A DNA stretch of 64,000 nucleotides from Breviolum minutum Mf 1.05b.01 (GCA_000507305.1 DF239261.1:124001-188000), one strand, 5' to 3'; positions 11,440 through 23,460 are shown, numbered from the stretch's first letter. Numbers and translations: made by a program. Notes: generated from the letters alone by a model not told the origin.

Positions 11440-12030
11440 CTTCTGGGATAGCCTATTTTCAGGTGCTATGTTAGTTTTAGGCAGCGTATGTTTGTTGGGT
11501 TTCCTTTTTTTTCTGTTCATTATAGGGGTATTAGGAGTATGAATTCATATCCCAAACTTCCAATGTCCAGAACTGTTTGTTGCTTCTGAATCATTGGACG
11601 GTATAAATTGGTAAAAGTCAACGGCAAAAAAAAAGGTACATGTGAGCTTTATCCAAGTTTTCGTGATATTGAGGGAGGGATGAAGAAAGAGAAGATGATC
11701 ATGATGATGATGACGAGGGCATTTCACTACTTGTACTTACTTCTTGTAATTTGCCACATGTGGAGCGCCTGTTGAAGCCCACGGAAACATCCAAAGAAGC
11801 AATCTGCAGGTTATTGGTCTCATCTGACATGAAGGATTTTGCATAGCAAGATGGGGTTTCTGTTGGTCCAGAACTCGGGTGCGACGTTCTGCTCGCCATC
11901 TCAATCGTTCCACCAATTACAGCTGTTGCCTGATTTCATCATGGGAATCCAAGTAATGAGTTGATGCTACCAGTTTGTCCTTAAAAGCTGTTGATGGTAC
12001 GAGCGGAAAAGCACAAAAGTGTATGACAGA
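11440..12030. other. Unassigned stretch with a family E fragment
   Basis: TATTTTCAGGTGCTATGTTA at about 11453-11475 is the right half of a family E element. The rest, including a (GAT)n-like patch at 11695-11715, has no clear gene. Confidence 0.4.
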
Positions 12031-12507
12031 ATAACTTTCCCAAAAATACACCCAAGAAAATTCACATGTTCCCTGAAAAGGAACCATTTTAAGAGGAAAA
12101 TTCATCTTCCAATTTTCAGAAAGTATGCTGGTTTTCGGGTCCGAAATAAGCACATCAACGGTCCAATGTGTAACGCCACGTCCCCTTTAGTTTGGCATAT
12201 TGGTGCCATGGGGGGTTGAAGCAAGATTTCATGATTTTCATTTGACAAAACACTTTCCATGAACAAAAATCCAATCGTTTCTTACTATATATGGTGTTTT
12301 ACAACAAGAACTCCATGGCTTTAAACATGTAACACCTGGCAATGTCATGTCATATCTAACAGGCATGGTTGGTCCAGGTATCTTTTCTTCCTGCTTCGGA
12401 TTCCCATGTGAAGCAGTTCTGAGTTGAAAACCGCGTTCAGCCAAAAGCAGCGGATTCTGATAGGTGCGTTTCAAGGTGATGGTTTGATATCACAAGAGTA
12501 GAAGTTG

Positions 12508-12614
12508 CACCCTCCGGTAATTTAACATGGCTGGCTAGAAAATCCCATGTTCATATAGGGAATACATCTTCAAAAGGTCCATTTTCCATTGCCATGTTAG
12601 TTTACCGGAGGGTA
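12508..12614. repeat. Foldback element, family B
   Basis: CACCCTCCGGTAATTTAACA at the left and GTTAGTTTACCGGAGGGTA at the right. The core CATGTTCATATAGGGAATAC is shared with the nested copy at 1148-1258. TA follows the right arm; the left flank has CA. Confidence 0.75.
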
Positions 12615-12866
12615 ATAGTGGATGATGTTTTTGTTTTTTACGTTTTAAAGATGTTTTTGTTTGCCCTCAAAATTTGTGAAATGATCCAACAACTGGTTTG
12701 TCGCAGGGATTTCCTCCATTTGACCCTTTATTTTTCAGCTTTGCCTGAGGCAACTGGCAGAATGTTCGACGATCGAGCTGGAGGTTGGCTTTGGGGATTC
12801 CCCACAGCATTTCTGTGGTGATTGTTTGTAAAGGAATCCCTTCCAGAAAATGCCAAAATTCAAGGT

Positions 12867-12971
12867 TACACTCCTTGAAAGTAACAAAGCACCTGAAAAT
12901 AGGCCTTCCCAAAAGGAAATACATCTTCCAACCATCCATTTTCAGGTGCTATGTTAGTTTCAGGGAGGGTA
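12867..12971. repeat. Foldback element, family E
   Basis: TACACTCCTTGAAAGTAACA with GCACCTGAAAATAGG at the left. ATTTTCAGGTGCTATGTTAG and TTTCAGGGAGGGTA at the right. TA lies at both ends. This is the best match for the half-element that flanks the retrotransposon at 42953. Confidence 0.75.
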
Positions 12972-13295
12972 GGATTTCTAGTCATAGTGGATATCCAAGT
13001 ATAATATAGATTTTGTTTAGATATTTTGGGGATGTTAGGCTCAAAGAAGTTCTTTGGGGTTGAAGATTTCTTGGATTTGTGGCGTCACTTTTTAAAAATA
13101 AGGCTTCCCGATGAAAAAACAGATTCTTTTGCTTGTTCTTTCCCCAACTTTGTGTGTTGATGTTTTCAAACACGCACTTTGAGATTAGAATGTGGGGTGC
13201 TCCCCACCTCTCACCCAGTTGTCCGGAGGGGTTTCACATCAGAAATTCCAATGATTGGATATACTGACTGAAAAACTCGGAAGGGGCAGTGCTGG

Positions 13296-13398
13296 TCCCT
13301 AGGCATCAATAGTCATATTCTCGGATGACTGGGGTGTTCAATCACCTCTTCAGCATAGTCTTTAAGTTCCATTGCCATTCTCAGAAGGTGACTGGATC
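13296..13398. repeat. Foldback element, family K, inverted copy
   Basis: GGATGACTGGGGTGTTCAAT followed by CACCTC is the reverse complement of the family K centre (GAGGTGATTATACACCCCAA at 54212-54317). The ends are CCCTAGG-like and GGTGACTGGATCCCTAGG. Confidence 0.55.
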
Positions 13399-14103
13399 CC
13401 TAGGGGCGGGATTATGTCCAACCATTCCTTTTCATCTCCTCTCCGGTGTGTTTTGGAGGTGATGGCAGGGAGTGTCATCAAGCAGGAGAAGCCTCTGGGA
13501 TTGCAAAAATGGTATCCCAACACAGTGATTCAGCAGTGACTCACAATATCACTCTGACCGAAGCAAAACAAATACACACCCGAAAATTCATGTGGATACC
13601 AAAAATGATTGTTTTGCAAAATGATAAATGTATCTCCTTTACAGATATGACTATTTTTCGGTATCTATCTCAAATTTTTGGGGATGTATATATTTTGTTC
13701 CTGAAACTCAAGGTGGGATTTTCATGACCTAAAAACTGGATCTTTGGAATTCAACAGTAACAGGTAACCCGCAAATGCACCCAAGACATCCCAAGACATA
13801 TATTCCAGATACTTACTGATGGTCTATTTACCTTCATTTGGGTAGTTTAGGGGTCCCAAATGTAGGTACATATACCCTGCATTGGATGATGTTTTTTAAT
13901 ATGTATATATATATATTTTTTTTTATATTTATATAAAATATATATGTATACATTTGGTGAACCTAACCCCCCTGCAACCCGAGATCACCAGCTGGCATTT
14001 GCAAAAAACCAAGATCTCATCGAACACTGGCACGATGCTCCATTCCTTTGGCAGAGGTGCACAAACGTTTGCCTAGGGGCCTAGTTGGCTTGGTGGTGTC
14101 AAG

Positions 14104-14249
14104 TACTTGCAGGATCATTCCAGTTAGTAAGTAGTTAGTAACCCCCATTTATAAGCCATTTAGGCCTTTTGGAAGGGGAATCACCCTACTTAGGGGACTT
14201 ACTAACCATGGTTATTAACCACTTACTAATTGGGATGATCCTGCAAGTA
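14104..14249. repeat. Foldback element, family G
   Basis: TACTTGCAGGATCATTCCAG at the left and TGGGATGATCCTGCAAGTA at the right. The inner arms are TTAGTAAGTAGTTAGTAACC and GGTTATTAACCACTTACTAA. The cleanest copy of the family, with TA at both ends. Confidence 0.8.
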
Positions 14250-14610
14250 GGATGGCAAATCTAAGATATTTTTTGTTGGGGTTTCAAAGAGGATGACAGA
14301 TCTAAGACGGTTCTGCCTTTATTTTTGGAAAACCTCAACGAAGAAAAAGGTGAACACCAACGAAAAACATCAAGTGAAACGAAAGAGGAGCTAACAAAGT
14401 GAACAGAAAACTAAAATTCATCCTGTCATCCTTATTTCGTCATTAAATCCAACTTGAACCTTGACCACGCATCTTCACCAATTTCAACCCACGCAAAAAT
14501 CCCTCCCTGTTATTCTCCATGTTTTTTTGGGGGGGCATTTCTCAACCTACCAAACTATTCAACAGTTGCATGCGCAGGTTTCAAAAAACCCTCCCGGACC
14601 AACCGCGTAG

Positions 14611-14727
14611 GTGCTGGAAGATTCGAAACCTATGGCTCCGTTACTCAAGGGAGTGGAAGGGTGGGAGATTTTCCTGGTAGACTCACCCGGGATGAGCCGA
14701 TTATCCAAACGTCTTCCAAATAGCCAG
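14611..14727 (+). CDS. Candidate exon with a DSPG motif
   Basis: A 117 nt open segment (39 codons) bounded by an acceptor CCGCGTAG and a donor CCAG|GTTTGG. It reads VLEDSKPMAPLLKGVEGWEI, then FLVDSPGMSRLSKRLPNSQ. A hydrophobic strand followed by DSPG resembles the G3 (DxxG) switch of P-loop GTPases, but one motif is not enough to assign it. Its phase is 0 at both ends, so the exon could be skipped without a frameshift. I found no partner exons. An alternative frame also gives a peptide, but with less natural composition. Confidence 0.4.
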
Positions 14728-14891
14728 GTTTGGTCTTTTTGGGTACGTTTTTTGGGGTCCAAATACTCATTGGATATATATCTATATATATATATATATT
14801 TAGGATATTTACCAACACTTAATCTACCATGAGCTCACTTGGCCATCCCCAAACAATGATTGATTCCACCTGACAACAAAGATGTAGTAAT

Positions 14892-14995
14892 TACTCCCCT
14901 GAAACTAACTTAGCCCCTAAAGATAGCTCATCCCAAGAGGAGGTTTATCTTCCAATCATCAATTTTCAGGGGCTATTTTTGTTTTAGGGAGGGTA
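14892..14995. repeat. Foldback element, family E
   Basis: TACTCCCCTGAAACTAACTT at the left. TTTTCAGGGGCTATTTTTG and TTTTAGGGAGGGTA at the right. TA lies at both ends. Confidence 0.7.
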
Positions 14996-15527
14996 GGAAA
15001 TGTAGGAAGTAACGCCACCTTTCCACTTTCTGTTAATTTATTTTCCATTTGATGTTTTCTTGTGTTGTTTTCCCTGGATCCTTCAGGAAATTCATCCCTA
15101 AAACACTCAGATACTGTTTTTCCCAAATTTTTACATCCTTCTGCCCACTTCAAAGGTGATATGTTTTTCTTGTTTATATTATATACGACCCGTCAGATGA
15201 GAGGTGTCCTTCAATTGTGGCAGCATTAAGGCGTGTCTCTCTAAAGAGCGATGGGGAAATGTCACATCTTAATATGGTGCCTGTTATGGAACTTCAAAGG
15301 GTGTATATATTATATATATATATTTTTGAATATCAGGTATGTCTTTTTTTGAGGCATAGATGCACTTTTATGTTTTACTCTAGATCAATATATGTATATT
15401 TATGTTTCACAATTTATTCTTTCTTTGAACATATGTAGATTTGGAAACACATTTGGCATCAAAACAAGTTCCCCCTCCAAACCAAAGCTGCACCATTGAA
15501 ATGAAGGTTACTTTACAGTCAAAAAAA

Positions 15528-15620
15528 TGGCACAGAACCTGAAAGGTAGGCTAGTAGAGAATCCATATAAACCAATACGTAGGGACTGTGCCATGTACTT
15601 TTCACTTTTCAAGTGCTGTA
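15528..15620. repeat. Short repeat, family N
   Basis: GGCACAGAACCTGAAAGGTA at the left; GTAGGGACTGTGCCATGTAC and TTTTCAAGTGCTG to the right. Same layout as 6774-6865. Confidence 0.65.
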
Positions 15621-15958
15621 TTTCTTGAATCGGGACTTTGAATTCAGGATTTCTATAACTTCGACTAAGGGAAAGTTGCCTATCTTCAGGGGATGGCACT
15701 TAGGGAGGGCCATGATTCACGAGCTACGATTCAAGACATATACGCCCTGAAACTAAGAGGGAATCCCGTCCTGCGAAAAGGCAATTTCCCCTGGAAGTTA
15801 TAGAAATCAAAGTCCTTGAATCGTAAGTTGTGAATGGTGAAGTTACTCCCAACAAAAACTAACATGGGAACTTAAAAATCATCCCTTGGAAAAGGAACAT
15901 CATCTTCCCAAAACTCTATTTTGTAGCTCGTGAATGGTTTGAGTCGCTGATGTTACCC

Positions 15959-16082
15959 TAGGGATCCAATACATAGTCACCTAACCTGAGAATGGTAAAC
16001 CATGGAACCAACAAATACCTTTCATTTCGGAGGTGGTTGTACACCCCAATCATCATCCTCTGACAAGGTGATTGGATCCCTA
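15959..16082. repeat. Foldback element, family K
   Basis: TAGGGATCCAATACATAGTC at the left and AAGGTGATTGGATCCCTA at the right. The centre GGTTGTACACCCCAATCATC matches 54212-54317. The right-hand TA is also the first TA of the family G element that follows. Confidence 0.75.
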
Positions 16083-16200
16083 CTTGGAGGATCATCCCAG
16101 TGAGCAAGTGGTTAGTAACCCCCCATTTAAAAGCCATCGAGAGGCCTTTTGGAAGGGGTCCCACAAATGTGTGTAGGGGACGACAACTAACCATGGTTGT
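16081..16200. repeat. Foldback element, family G, abutting family K
   Basis: TACTTGGAGGATCATCCCAG at the left, then CAAGTGGTTAGTAACCCCCC and GCCTTTTGGAAGGGG. It continues to AACTAACCATGG, after which the right arm is lost. It starts on the TA that ends the K element. Confidence 0.65.
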
Positions 16201-16327
16201 TCAGCTCAGGCCCGGAAGCTCTATTCTCCTTTGGGACAAGGTCCTTTCGAGGAGACTTGATTTCGATGGGAGATGAAAGCTCGAAAATCTTATGGCAAAA
16301 AAGCCTAGGGAAATGAACCAATCTCTG

Positions 16328-16444
16328 CAAGGTGGGCCCTGAGCCGATCGTTAGAAATGGAGTGACAAGCGGCCCCTATAAATGGCCTTACAAATGGGTA
16401 TCTGGGATTATAACCCCATTGATAACTGGTAGGGGCCCACCTTG
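16328..16444. repeat. Foldback element, family D
   Basis: CAAGGTGGGCCCTGAGCCGA with TCGTTAGAAATGGAG at the left, and TGGTAGGGGCCCACCTTG at the right. A complete copy. Confidence 0.8.
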
Positions 16445-16470
16445 TAACGTTGTAGAGATCACCTCATATT

Positions 16471-16572
16471 TGGGGGATACTGTAATCAACTTGGTGCAAA
16501 AATGTATGGTAATTTTGATGGCTTTCCCTTATACATACTGCAATATTTGGGTTGGTAACATGTTGACCCCTG
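16471..16572. repeat. Foldback element, family L
   Basis: GATGGCTTTCCCTTATACAT and GCAATATTTGGGTTGGTAAC with GACCCCTG at the right end match the copy at 60262-60384. The left arm is diverged. Confidence 0.55.
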
Positions 16573-18030
16573 TTTCGTATGTGTGGTTGCATGATTTTTA
16601 TGGAGTTTTTGTTCACGCGGAAAAAATAGGGCAAAAACTAAGGAAGATGGACCAACTTTTTGACAAACTGTTTTTTTATCGAGTGAAGCCACCACCTCGT
16701 TGGACATCAAGCGTTGCTGATCTTTAAACACCCCTGTTTTTTTGGTCAAGTTGTTGTATTGTAAGAATATGAATTTGGTACTTTTGATGTGGAGTTATCC
16801 TTGATGTTGTTTCAATAGTAGGAACGATTTTCGGCAACCCCGCAACAACTTTGAAGGCCAACACAAATCAGCAAAAATGCCATCCCGAAGCTGCTAGCTT
16901 CATTAGATCCTCGAACCCAAAAACATCCACACAGATGTCACCAAAAATGTCTAATCATACCCTGTGAGTCCTTGGGGGAGCGATTGGGGTATAGCTAGGG
17001 ATGATGTGTATACCCGATGAGGAGCTAAAGAACCCCAGAATCCTCAAAATCATAGGGTAGATGAGGTTGTTTGTTTTATTCCCTGTGATGATTCCATTGT
17101 CATTAATTCATCACTTCCAGAAAGAAATAGTTTTCTGCAACACAAGAGATCTTCATTACCAGGTGATTCCGTGTTGGTGACCCACAGGATCTTTCAATTT
17201 CGTATTACCATATGGTCACTGTTGGTCCACCATCCCAGGCCCAACCATCCCAAAGGTCACGTTCCCACGTGAACTTGGTTGCCCACCTTGAGGAGCTTCA
17301 AGACGCTCAATTGTTGCTGTCTTTCTCCACTGCCTTTGGAGATCGATTGAACATCAATATCATGTTTGGAAAGCCCAGCCATGGATGAGTTTCATTTTGA
17401 ACAACTAAGCCAGCCTGCTGGCGGGCGATGATGTTAATATAAGGAATCTACCGAATCTACCCTCAAAAAATATACATATATCATATATTTATATTACTTA
17501 GGGGAGTTTTTCAGGAAAAGAGTGGGATATAGTGGGCCATCAGTGGGTAAGAGAGGTTTTTGTTTGGAATGTATGGTGGACCTGCAATTGTTTGTTCTTA
17601 CTCAAGATATACCCGCAAAAAATACTTGATACTTGAAAAGATGCCGGAGAGAGAAACAGAAAAAGTAGGCATTAAAGCAACAATGGTCAACCACTTGTTT
17701 GAATATTTTTCAGTTTTTGTTAGAAGGGCACTTTTCTCCACATCAGGTTTGTGTCATGGATTTTGTGGATGTTGTTGTTTTGATCCAACAATGGTTTTAC
17801 CAAAACTTATCCATGTGAGCCTGTATTCAACCTCTTTTTCACCCGTTTTTGTCAACCTTTCCTTTCCTTTTTCAATACAAACAAGCATCACAAACATCAC
17901 CCAGAAACTTCAATTTCAGCCCAACTCAGCCTTGAGGTCTGTGAAGGCCCAGTTGGGTGTGCAAAAAAACAAGGGTGGGCCAGAAGGCTTTGCGTCAACT
18001 CACAATTCCATCCATTTGTTTAAGTCGCAA
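16573..18030. other. Unassigned sequence
   Basis: A long open frame from 17560 (+) runs to 18246, but its composition is Phe/Ser-rich and it runs into a family E fragment. A short part near 17920-17990 (LRSVKAQLGVQKNKGGPEGF) is the only protein-like piece. No splice sites are convincing. Confidence 0.3.
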
Positions 18031-18032
18031 TT

Positions 18033-18100
18033 ACCTTCCCTAAAACTAACATGGCCACTGAAAATTGAGGGTTGGAAGATGAGATTTCCTTTTGGGATGG
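18033..18100. repeat. Family E element, left half
   Basis: CCTTCCCTAAAACTAACATG, then GAAAATTGAGGGTTGGAAGA and TTTCCTTTTGGGATGG, the left half and centre of family E as at 63157-63276. The right arm is missing. Confidence 0.6.
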
Positions 18101-19155
18101 CGAGTAAAAAGAAGAACCGCCTCCCAAAAAACAGAAGGGGCTTTAAGTTGTTTTTTTTTGGGGGGGGGAATGTACATGACCCAGATTGCAATAGATTCAC
18201 ATTTTCGTCAGATTTTCGTCAGATTTTTCATAGGTACCTTGTTTAAAGTAATGTTTCTATATATAGCCGCAAATGGATTTCCATGTGCTGTTGTTGGTTC
18301 AGAAATCCAGCCAGCTAACCACTTAAGTTTGGTATGTACCAGGTTACCAACTGATGGCAATGGCAAGATTGAGATATTAACGACCAATGCCACCAGGAAA
18401 TATAGTTACTGAAATAGCCGCCCGAGGTACACTTTAATATCCAACATTTGTTTCTTCAACTCTCTGTTTGTGTTCATTGTCTATTGTAACTAGCGAACGA
18501 ACACATCATCCCACATCATCCCACCGTTGTAAAATGAACATCATCTTCAAACGTGCCATGTTGTTAGTGGCGATTTTTTGCTCAGCAAAATAGCCCACCT
18601 TTGACGTCTAAAACCTTCAAAGATTTCCATCCCATTACTATCGCCATAAACCCACCTTTGGGCGCAAGGGGATGCAAACTAGCATTACCAAGCCCATGTA
18701 TGTACGTTTGGGGGCCCAGCTGTATAACTCGGTTCCGTGGTTCTTTGATGTCTCCGGAGCATCGAAAGGCGCTGCTGGAAGGGAATTCCCCAGTCCCTAC
18801 ATGCTGGTGATTTTGAATCCGAGAATCCCCATCCCCAAAATGCACGAAAAAAATCATGAGATTTAGGAAGTATCGAAGAATTTGCAGATGCATCATGGAT
18901 AGTTTCCTTTCATGTCCTGGATCTTTCTTTCTTTGTTTTCAACTTGTAGAACTCTGAGAGTTGAGGGGAAGGAGTCGTAAGATGAACGACACATGTCACG
19001 TGGATCCCCCGTGGTGGCTTGGCTTAACGTGTTTTTGGTTGATCAATCAGTCACAAACATATACCTGGCCAATCATTCGGATCGTTTCTTTTACCCTTTA
19101 GCCCCTTGAAATGTAGTGTTTTTGTTTAATGTAACTCACTAAAATCACTAAAAGT
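18101..19155. other. Unassigned sequence
   Basis: Open frames exist on both strands at 18600-18870. The minus-strand reading contains IQLGPQTYIHGLGNASLHPL, which looks protein-like, but the opposing plus-strand frame is equally open. I cannot decide between them. Confidence 0.3.
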
Positions 19156-19270
19156 TACACTCTGGTAAACTAATATAGCAATGGAAAATGGACCTTTCGA
19201 GGATATATATGTCCTAATTATTGAACATTGGGATGTTCCAGCCAGCTATGTTAGATTGCCTTGCCGGGTA
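19156..19270. repeat. Foldback element, family B
   Basis: TACACTCTGGTAAACTAATA with GCAATGGAAAATGG at the left; GTTCCAGCCAGCTATGTTAG and a diverged CCGGGTA at the right. Confidence 0.6.
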
Positions 19271-19549
19271 AACCTTTCCTAGAGGACCTGAGTTTTGGTG
19301 AGGAAATCTTTGGACCTTTTGTTTGTTTGATCTACCATGGGGAACCTACGTTTCCTCCATTTTTAGGGTTAATATCCCATAATCTCAGGGACTACAACCT
19401 TCATTTTTTTCAAATTTTTGGTGGGTCCAAAGGTTGTCATGTTTTTTTTAAAACAAAAGCACTGTTTTTTGTTGGTTTGGTTCACCATGAAACCTGTAAA
19501 TTTCCGTTTTGGGTACTCTCAAATGAAATTTTAAGTCTTATTGGCTCAG

Positions 19550-19617
19550 CAGACCCGGATGATGCATCTACTTTACTGCCATTTGCTTGGCTCAGGTTTT
19601 CTAGGTTAAGCGTGCTT
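19550..19617 (+). CDS. Candidate short exon with strong donor
   Basis: A 68 nt open segment between acceptor TTGGCTCAG and a near-consensus donor GTAAGTATACC. It reads ADPDDASTLLPFAWLRFSRL then SVL. The exon ends in phase 0. The hydrophobic stretch with regularly spaced Arg is suggestive of a membrane-edge helix, but I cannot name a family. Confidence 0.4.
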
Positions 19618-20216
19618 GTAAGTATACCTCGTGAGGATGTGTTTGGATCAAGTAAGGTTGGCCAAAAGCACAAGCATTGGAGTCATTTCAGACTATGATT
19701 CCGAAGCTTGGGAGGCTACATGTTTTTCCCCTCCAAGCAGTCCACAATGAAATATCTACTATGACATCTATTTTCTGACACAAGCTCGTACATTTGGTTA
19801 TTGGAATGGCAGGTCATGTTTGTTGGTGGAGATGCCGTTTATTTTGTTGAAAAGACGCCCACATTCATCACTACCAGCCATTGGCTAACATTAATTCTAT
19901 GGAACTTTTGACTTTTGACTCAACTAATGGTAAATTGGTGGTTTGGCACGCGGTGGTTTGGGACTTTCATTTTCAGGGATCCCAGAAATCCAAACCACCA
20001 GGCCCCAAACATCCGCAATTTATCATTATAGTTACATGAGTTGAGTCAAGACATGGCATTTTCAGATCATTTGAGACAAGAGATCGACCTTGACTTTGAC
20101 ATCTTTGACCCAAAAAATCAGGTGCAACCTGCCGCCAAAACTGTGCTAGCAATGTCGGGGGTCCAAATTTTTCAGCTATGATGGGAAGCCTCGAGGCCTC
20201 AAGCATAGCTTTGGCC

Positions 20217-20300
20217 TGGCATACCAGTAACAATGGCAAATAGGCAAATTCAGCTTTATAGGAGTCCCCTACTAAACATGTAATAATCCTGGTGTGCCCA
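20217..20300. repeat. Family O-like repeat
   Basis: CCAGTAACAATGGCAAATAG and TCCCCTACTAAACATGTAAT followed by AATCCTGGTG. The order and spacing match the palindrome at 25923-26013, but the right arm has decayed. Confidence 0.55.
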
Positions 20301-20404
20301 AAATATATAGCGTGAAATCATGGATTGGAAAAGGATTGTTTCCTCATATATTTTCTGGGTAGAATTTAAGGATCCATGATGGATGTTTGATGTATATCAG
20401 TTGT

Positions 20405-20510
20405 AACTAGGTGGTGGTTTCAAACATCTCAATTTTTGTTTACCCCTACCTGCGGGGATGATCCAATTTGACTTGCGCATATCTTTCAAAGGGTTTGAAG
20501 CTAGCAACGG
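20405..20510. repeat. Foldback element, family I
   Basis: ACTAGGTGGTGGTTTCAAAC at the left; GATGATCCAATTTGACTTGC and GCATATCTTTCAAAGGG inside; the right arm is reduced to TTTGAAGCTAGCAAC. Confidence 0.65.
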
Positions 20511-20609
20511 TCCGGAAAGATTCCCAAAGTTGACAACCCAACAGTACCCACAAATGGTGTCGGAACACCATCCCTTTGCTATCCAAGTCACCGATCATAC
20601 CTTCGAATA

Positions 20610-20728
20610 AGGTGGGTAGGTCGGATCCAGTTACAAATAAATGGGTGAAATAACCTCAGGCATTTTCTAAGGCACAGGTGTTACGACTCCATTTGCAACG
20701 AAGGTGGCTCGAAACGTCCACCTTCTAA
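20610..20728. repeat. Family D-like repeat
   Basis: AAGGTGGGTAGGTCGGATCC at the left and GTCCACCTTCTAAGG at the right, with CAAATAAATGGGTGAAATAA and CTCCATTTGCAACG as inner arms. Diverged. Confidence 0.5.
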
Positions 20729-20892
20729 GGTTCCAGTGAAACGAAGGTGTTTTTTGCTCAAAAAAACACAGATTTTTTCGGATGCAGCCGGGTTTCATTT
20801 AGAGGGGGATCCTAGGAAAAGTCGAAAAAACATGCTGAGAACAATGGGACGACTCTTTTTGGACAAGAAAAAGTCTGGGGTGATGTATCTAC

Positions 20893-20950
20893 AAGGTGGG
20901 CCCCCAGCCGATCGTTATAAATGGGGTGAAATAACTCCTGTAAATGTATT
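20893..20950. repeat. Family D element, left half
   Basis: ACAAGGTGGGCCCCCAGCCG then ATCGTTATAAATGGGGTGAA. The right half is absent; a poly-T/poly-G run follows. Confidence 0.65.
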
Positions 20951-22014
20951 ACCTGAACCATGCGCTTTTTTTTTGGGGGGGGGGTCTTAAAAATCCTGCC
21001 TTACATTGTAATGATGTATATATGTTTTTTTTTGTGGCTCAAGAAGGGCGGGGGTGCGAAAATCTTCGTTCAGAGGATCCCTTTAAGGCCGATGTTTTGG
21101 AGTTTTGGAGGATTTTTGTTCACCGAGGGAGCGAGGCCAAGGGAGGAGTTGTGTGTTTTCAGAAGATGTTTCCAAAAAAAAACAACGCAGCTGACCTTTT
21201 GACCTTTTTTTTTGGATGGTGAAAACGTGACCCTTTCAAGGTTTGTTGGTGACCTCCAAGGATCGGGGATGAAGTTCGGTCACGAATTGAATCACCTGGC
21301 AAGTATTGAAACGCAGAGTTTAGAGGCATATATGGCAGAGACATTTATAAGCACCAGGCCGCAACATTTGGAAAACAAATCAAGAAAACACCTGGGGAGA
21401 AACCTCAGGAACTTGACTATTTGAGTTCTAAATTGTTTAAATCACTATTAAATCTATTCACCCATCTGTTTTTTGTTGTTTCTGTGGAAGTTTCCAGATG
21501 CATCTCTGGCCCTTTTTGACTCCCTGAGTTGCTCCAGGTGTGGTCTCCAAAAAGCCTCGCAGCTGAGAAACCCGAAGGAATCGTTGTCAAATCTCAGTGG
21601 CCGACCCCATCCCCCAGCCACTTGGCACAAGGCATGAGCCCATGGTGATCACGTTGTTCAGGTGGAAAAGGTTGAAGCCAACGTAATGACTTCCTTCCCA
21701 ATAAACGATTTGACATGTAGCCCACAGTTTTGCAAGCCATTATTGTAGGCCCTGCTTTGCAGTGGGAAGAGAATCATCACTTATTCTACTGGTTTGGGAC
21801 TTTATTGATGTTCTTTCTCCACTATGAACAGGTGTTTGGGCAGGGCCCAGCATACATGAGTACCTTGCAGAAGTTTAAGAGTTCGCCCCTAAAAAAACTT
21901 ACCTTTCCAAAAACGGAGAGGCTAAACTTTGTGGGTAGAGTAGTCGGTAGGAACCCTCCTTCTTTCAAATTCCAGCTTTCCAAAATGCCGGTGCTTCAAA
22001 AATTCCATGTTCCA
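20951..22014. other. Unassigned sequence
   Basis: Contains homopolymer T and G runs (20970-20985) and a short TGGCTCAAG word at 21042-21050. The open frame at 21730-22000 (+) has a membrane-like piece WFGTLLMFFLHYEQVFGQG but no clear splice sites. Confidence 0.3.
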
Positions 22015-22155
22015 CAAGGTGGGGCTGCTACTAGTTCTAAGTGGAGTTATAACACACCTGGCCTTACAAATGGGTAAGTGGGGTTATAACTTATCATAAC
22101 TCCTGTAAGTGGAGTTAAAAAAACCCTATAGCTCTAACCGGTAGGGGCCCCCCTT
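22015..22155. repeat. Foldback element, family D
   Basis: CAAGGTGGGGCTGCTACTAG at the left and CCGGTAGGGGCCCCCCTT at the right, with TGGAGTTATAAC steps repeated inside. Confidence 0.7.
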
Positions 22156-23460
22156 CCAGAGATTTTTTGTAGTTTAAACCCGTTGGGCGCTTCTCCCGGC
22201 ATCTCCCCCAAGGTACACAAACACCATGGTCTTCCGACGTTTCCGTGGACAATCCTCGGGTCCGACTTCCGTTTCTCAGCTGAAAAAGACAAGAGATGAT
22301 CAGAATGTGGTGCGTATGCATTTTCCTCCCAGATATATTATAGACACCAAGTATACAATACATATCATTTTCACATATTCATCTTCATGATTCATGTATT
22401 TTCTTTAAACTTTATATATTGTTTTGGAAAACAATCATATGCTGCGCCGTTTTTATTTATCTTGTGATGTTTTTTGCGGCCGGAGTACCTCCAGTCGATG
22501 TTGATGATTAGAAATTAGAAAACCGGGAGATGCTCCATGTCAACTGACACAGCCCCTGAACGGAAGAAGATGCCATTTTTTCCAACATCTAAGACATATA
22601 ACTGACTTAAACAGATAACAGTTTATTTCCCGGGGAACTGTTGTTACAGAATGTGTTTTTTGTTGGGCCTGGGGTGGAAGAGTACGTTCTTTTTTCAGGG
22701 TGTGTAGCAGCTGTGAAGCGATCCATCTTGGATGATCTGACACTCCAGAAATATCCAGAAATGGTCATGGCTGAAAAATGAACCATGAATTCATGAATGA
22801 AGGTGATAAGATGCATATTCTGTAGTGGAATACCACAATTTTCCAGCTGTTGCAATGTTGGTTGGAAGTTGGTGTGTTCTCGAGTGGGATATGGAGGAAT
22901 TTTCTGTCGCCATGGGCGATATGGTTGACTGGAGAGAAATGACCAAAAGCCCTTAGATGCGTCCTCAAAATCAGGACAATCCAAGAGTATCTCCCATATC
23001 TCTCCCAAAATATTAAATGTTTTTTTTAAGTACACCGTAGTGAAAGTAGGTGGCACAAGGTCGCTTAGTAAGGGGCCATGATAAACCAATACATGGGAGT
23101 TTCGCCATCTGTCCAGTTTATACCTTAGGCATTCAAGGACCTTATTTTCTACAAGGTGGGCCCAACAAAAACAGTTATTTCTAGTGAGAAATATCTCCAC
23201 TTCTTGGGAGTTATAACTTATAACTTATAACCTCCGTGAAACCCGGGAAGCCCCTTAATACTTAAACCTACATTTTATCATGATAACAATCAGCTCGGGT
23301 ACAGGGCACCTTGGAGGGGGTGAGGAGGTAACTCCAACTCAGGAGCCCATGCTCGCAGTGAAAATGCACGAGGAGGTGCCGATCATCCCAGGGTCTCCGT
23401 AAGTGAACTACCGGGAATAACCCCGAAAGTTAGCCAACAACTGATCAGGCTTTAACATGT
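22156..23460. other. Unassigned; long minus-strand open frame, repeat fragments
   Basis: A 197-codon open frame on the minus strand (22607-23200) crosses a family D left arm (ACAAGGTGGGCCC at 23151-23163) and a decayed family N piece (23045-23125), so it is probably not a gene. Positions 22185-22270 are GC-richer and could hold an exon. Confidence 0.35.

Noticed and set aside
17560..18246. 228-codon plus-strand open frame as a gene
   Set aside because: Low-complexity Phe/Ser/Lys composition, ends in a family E fragment and a homopolymer run; no domain.
22607..23200. 197-codon minus-strand open frame as a gene
   Set aside because: It crosses repeat arms (families D and N) and has no recognisable domain. 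Its composition follows the repeats.
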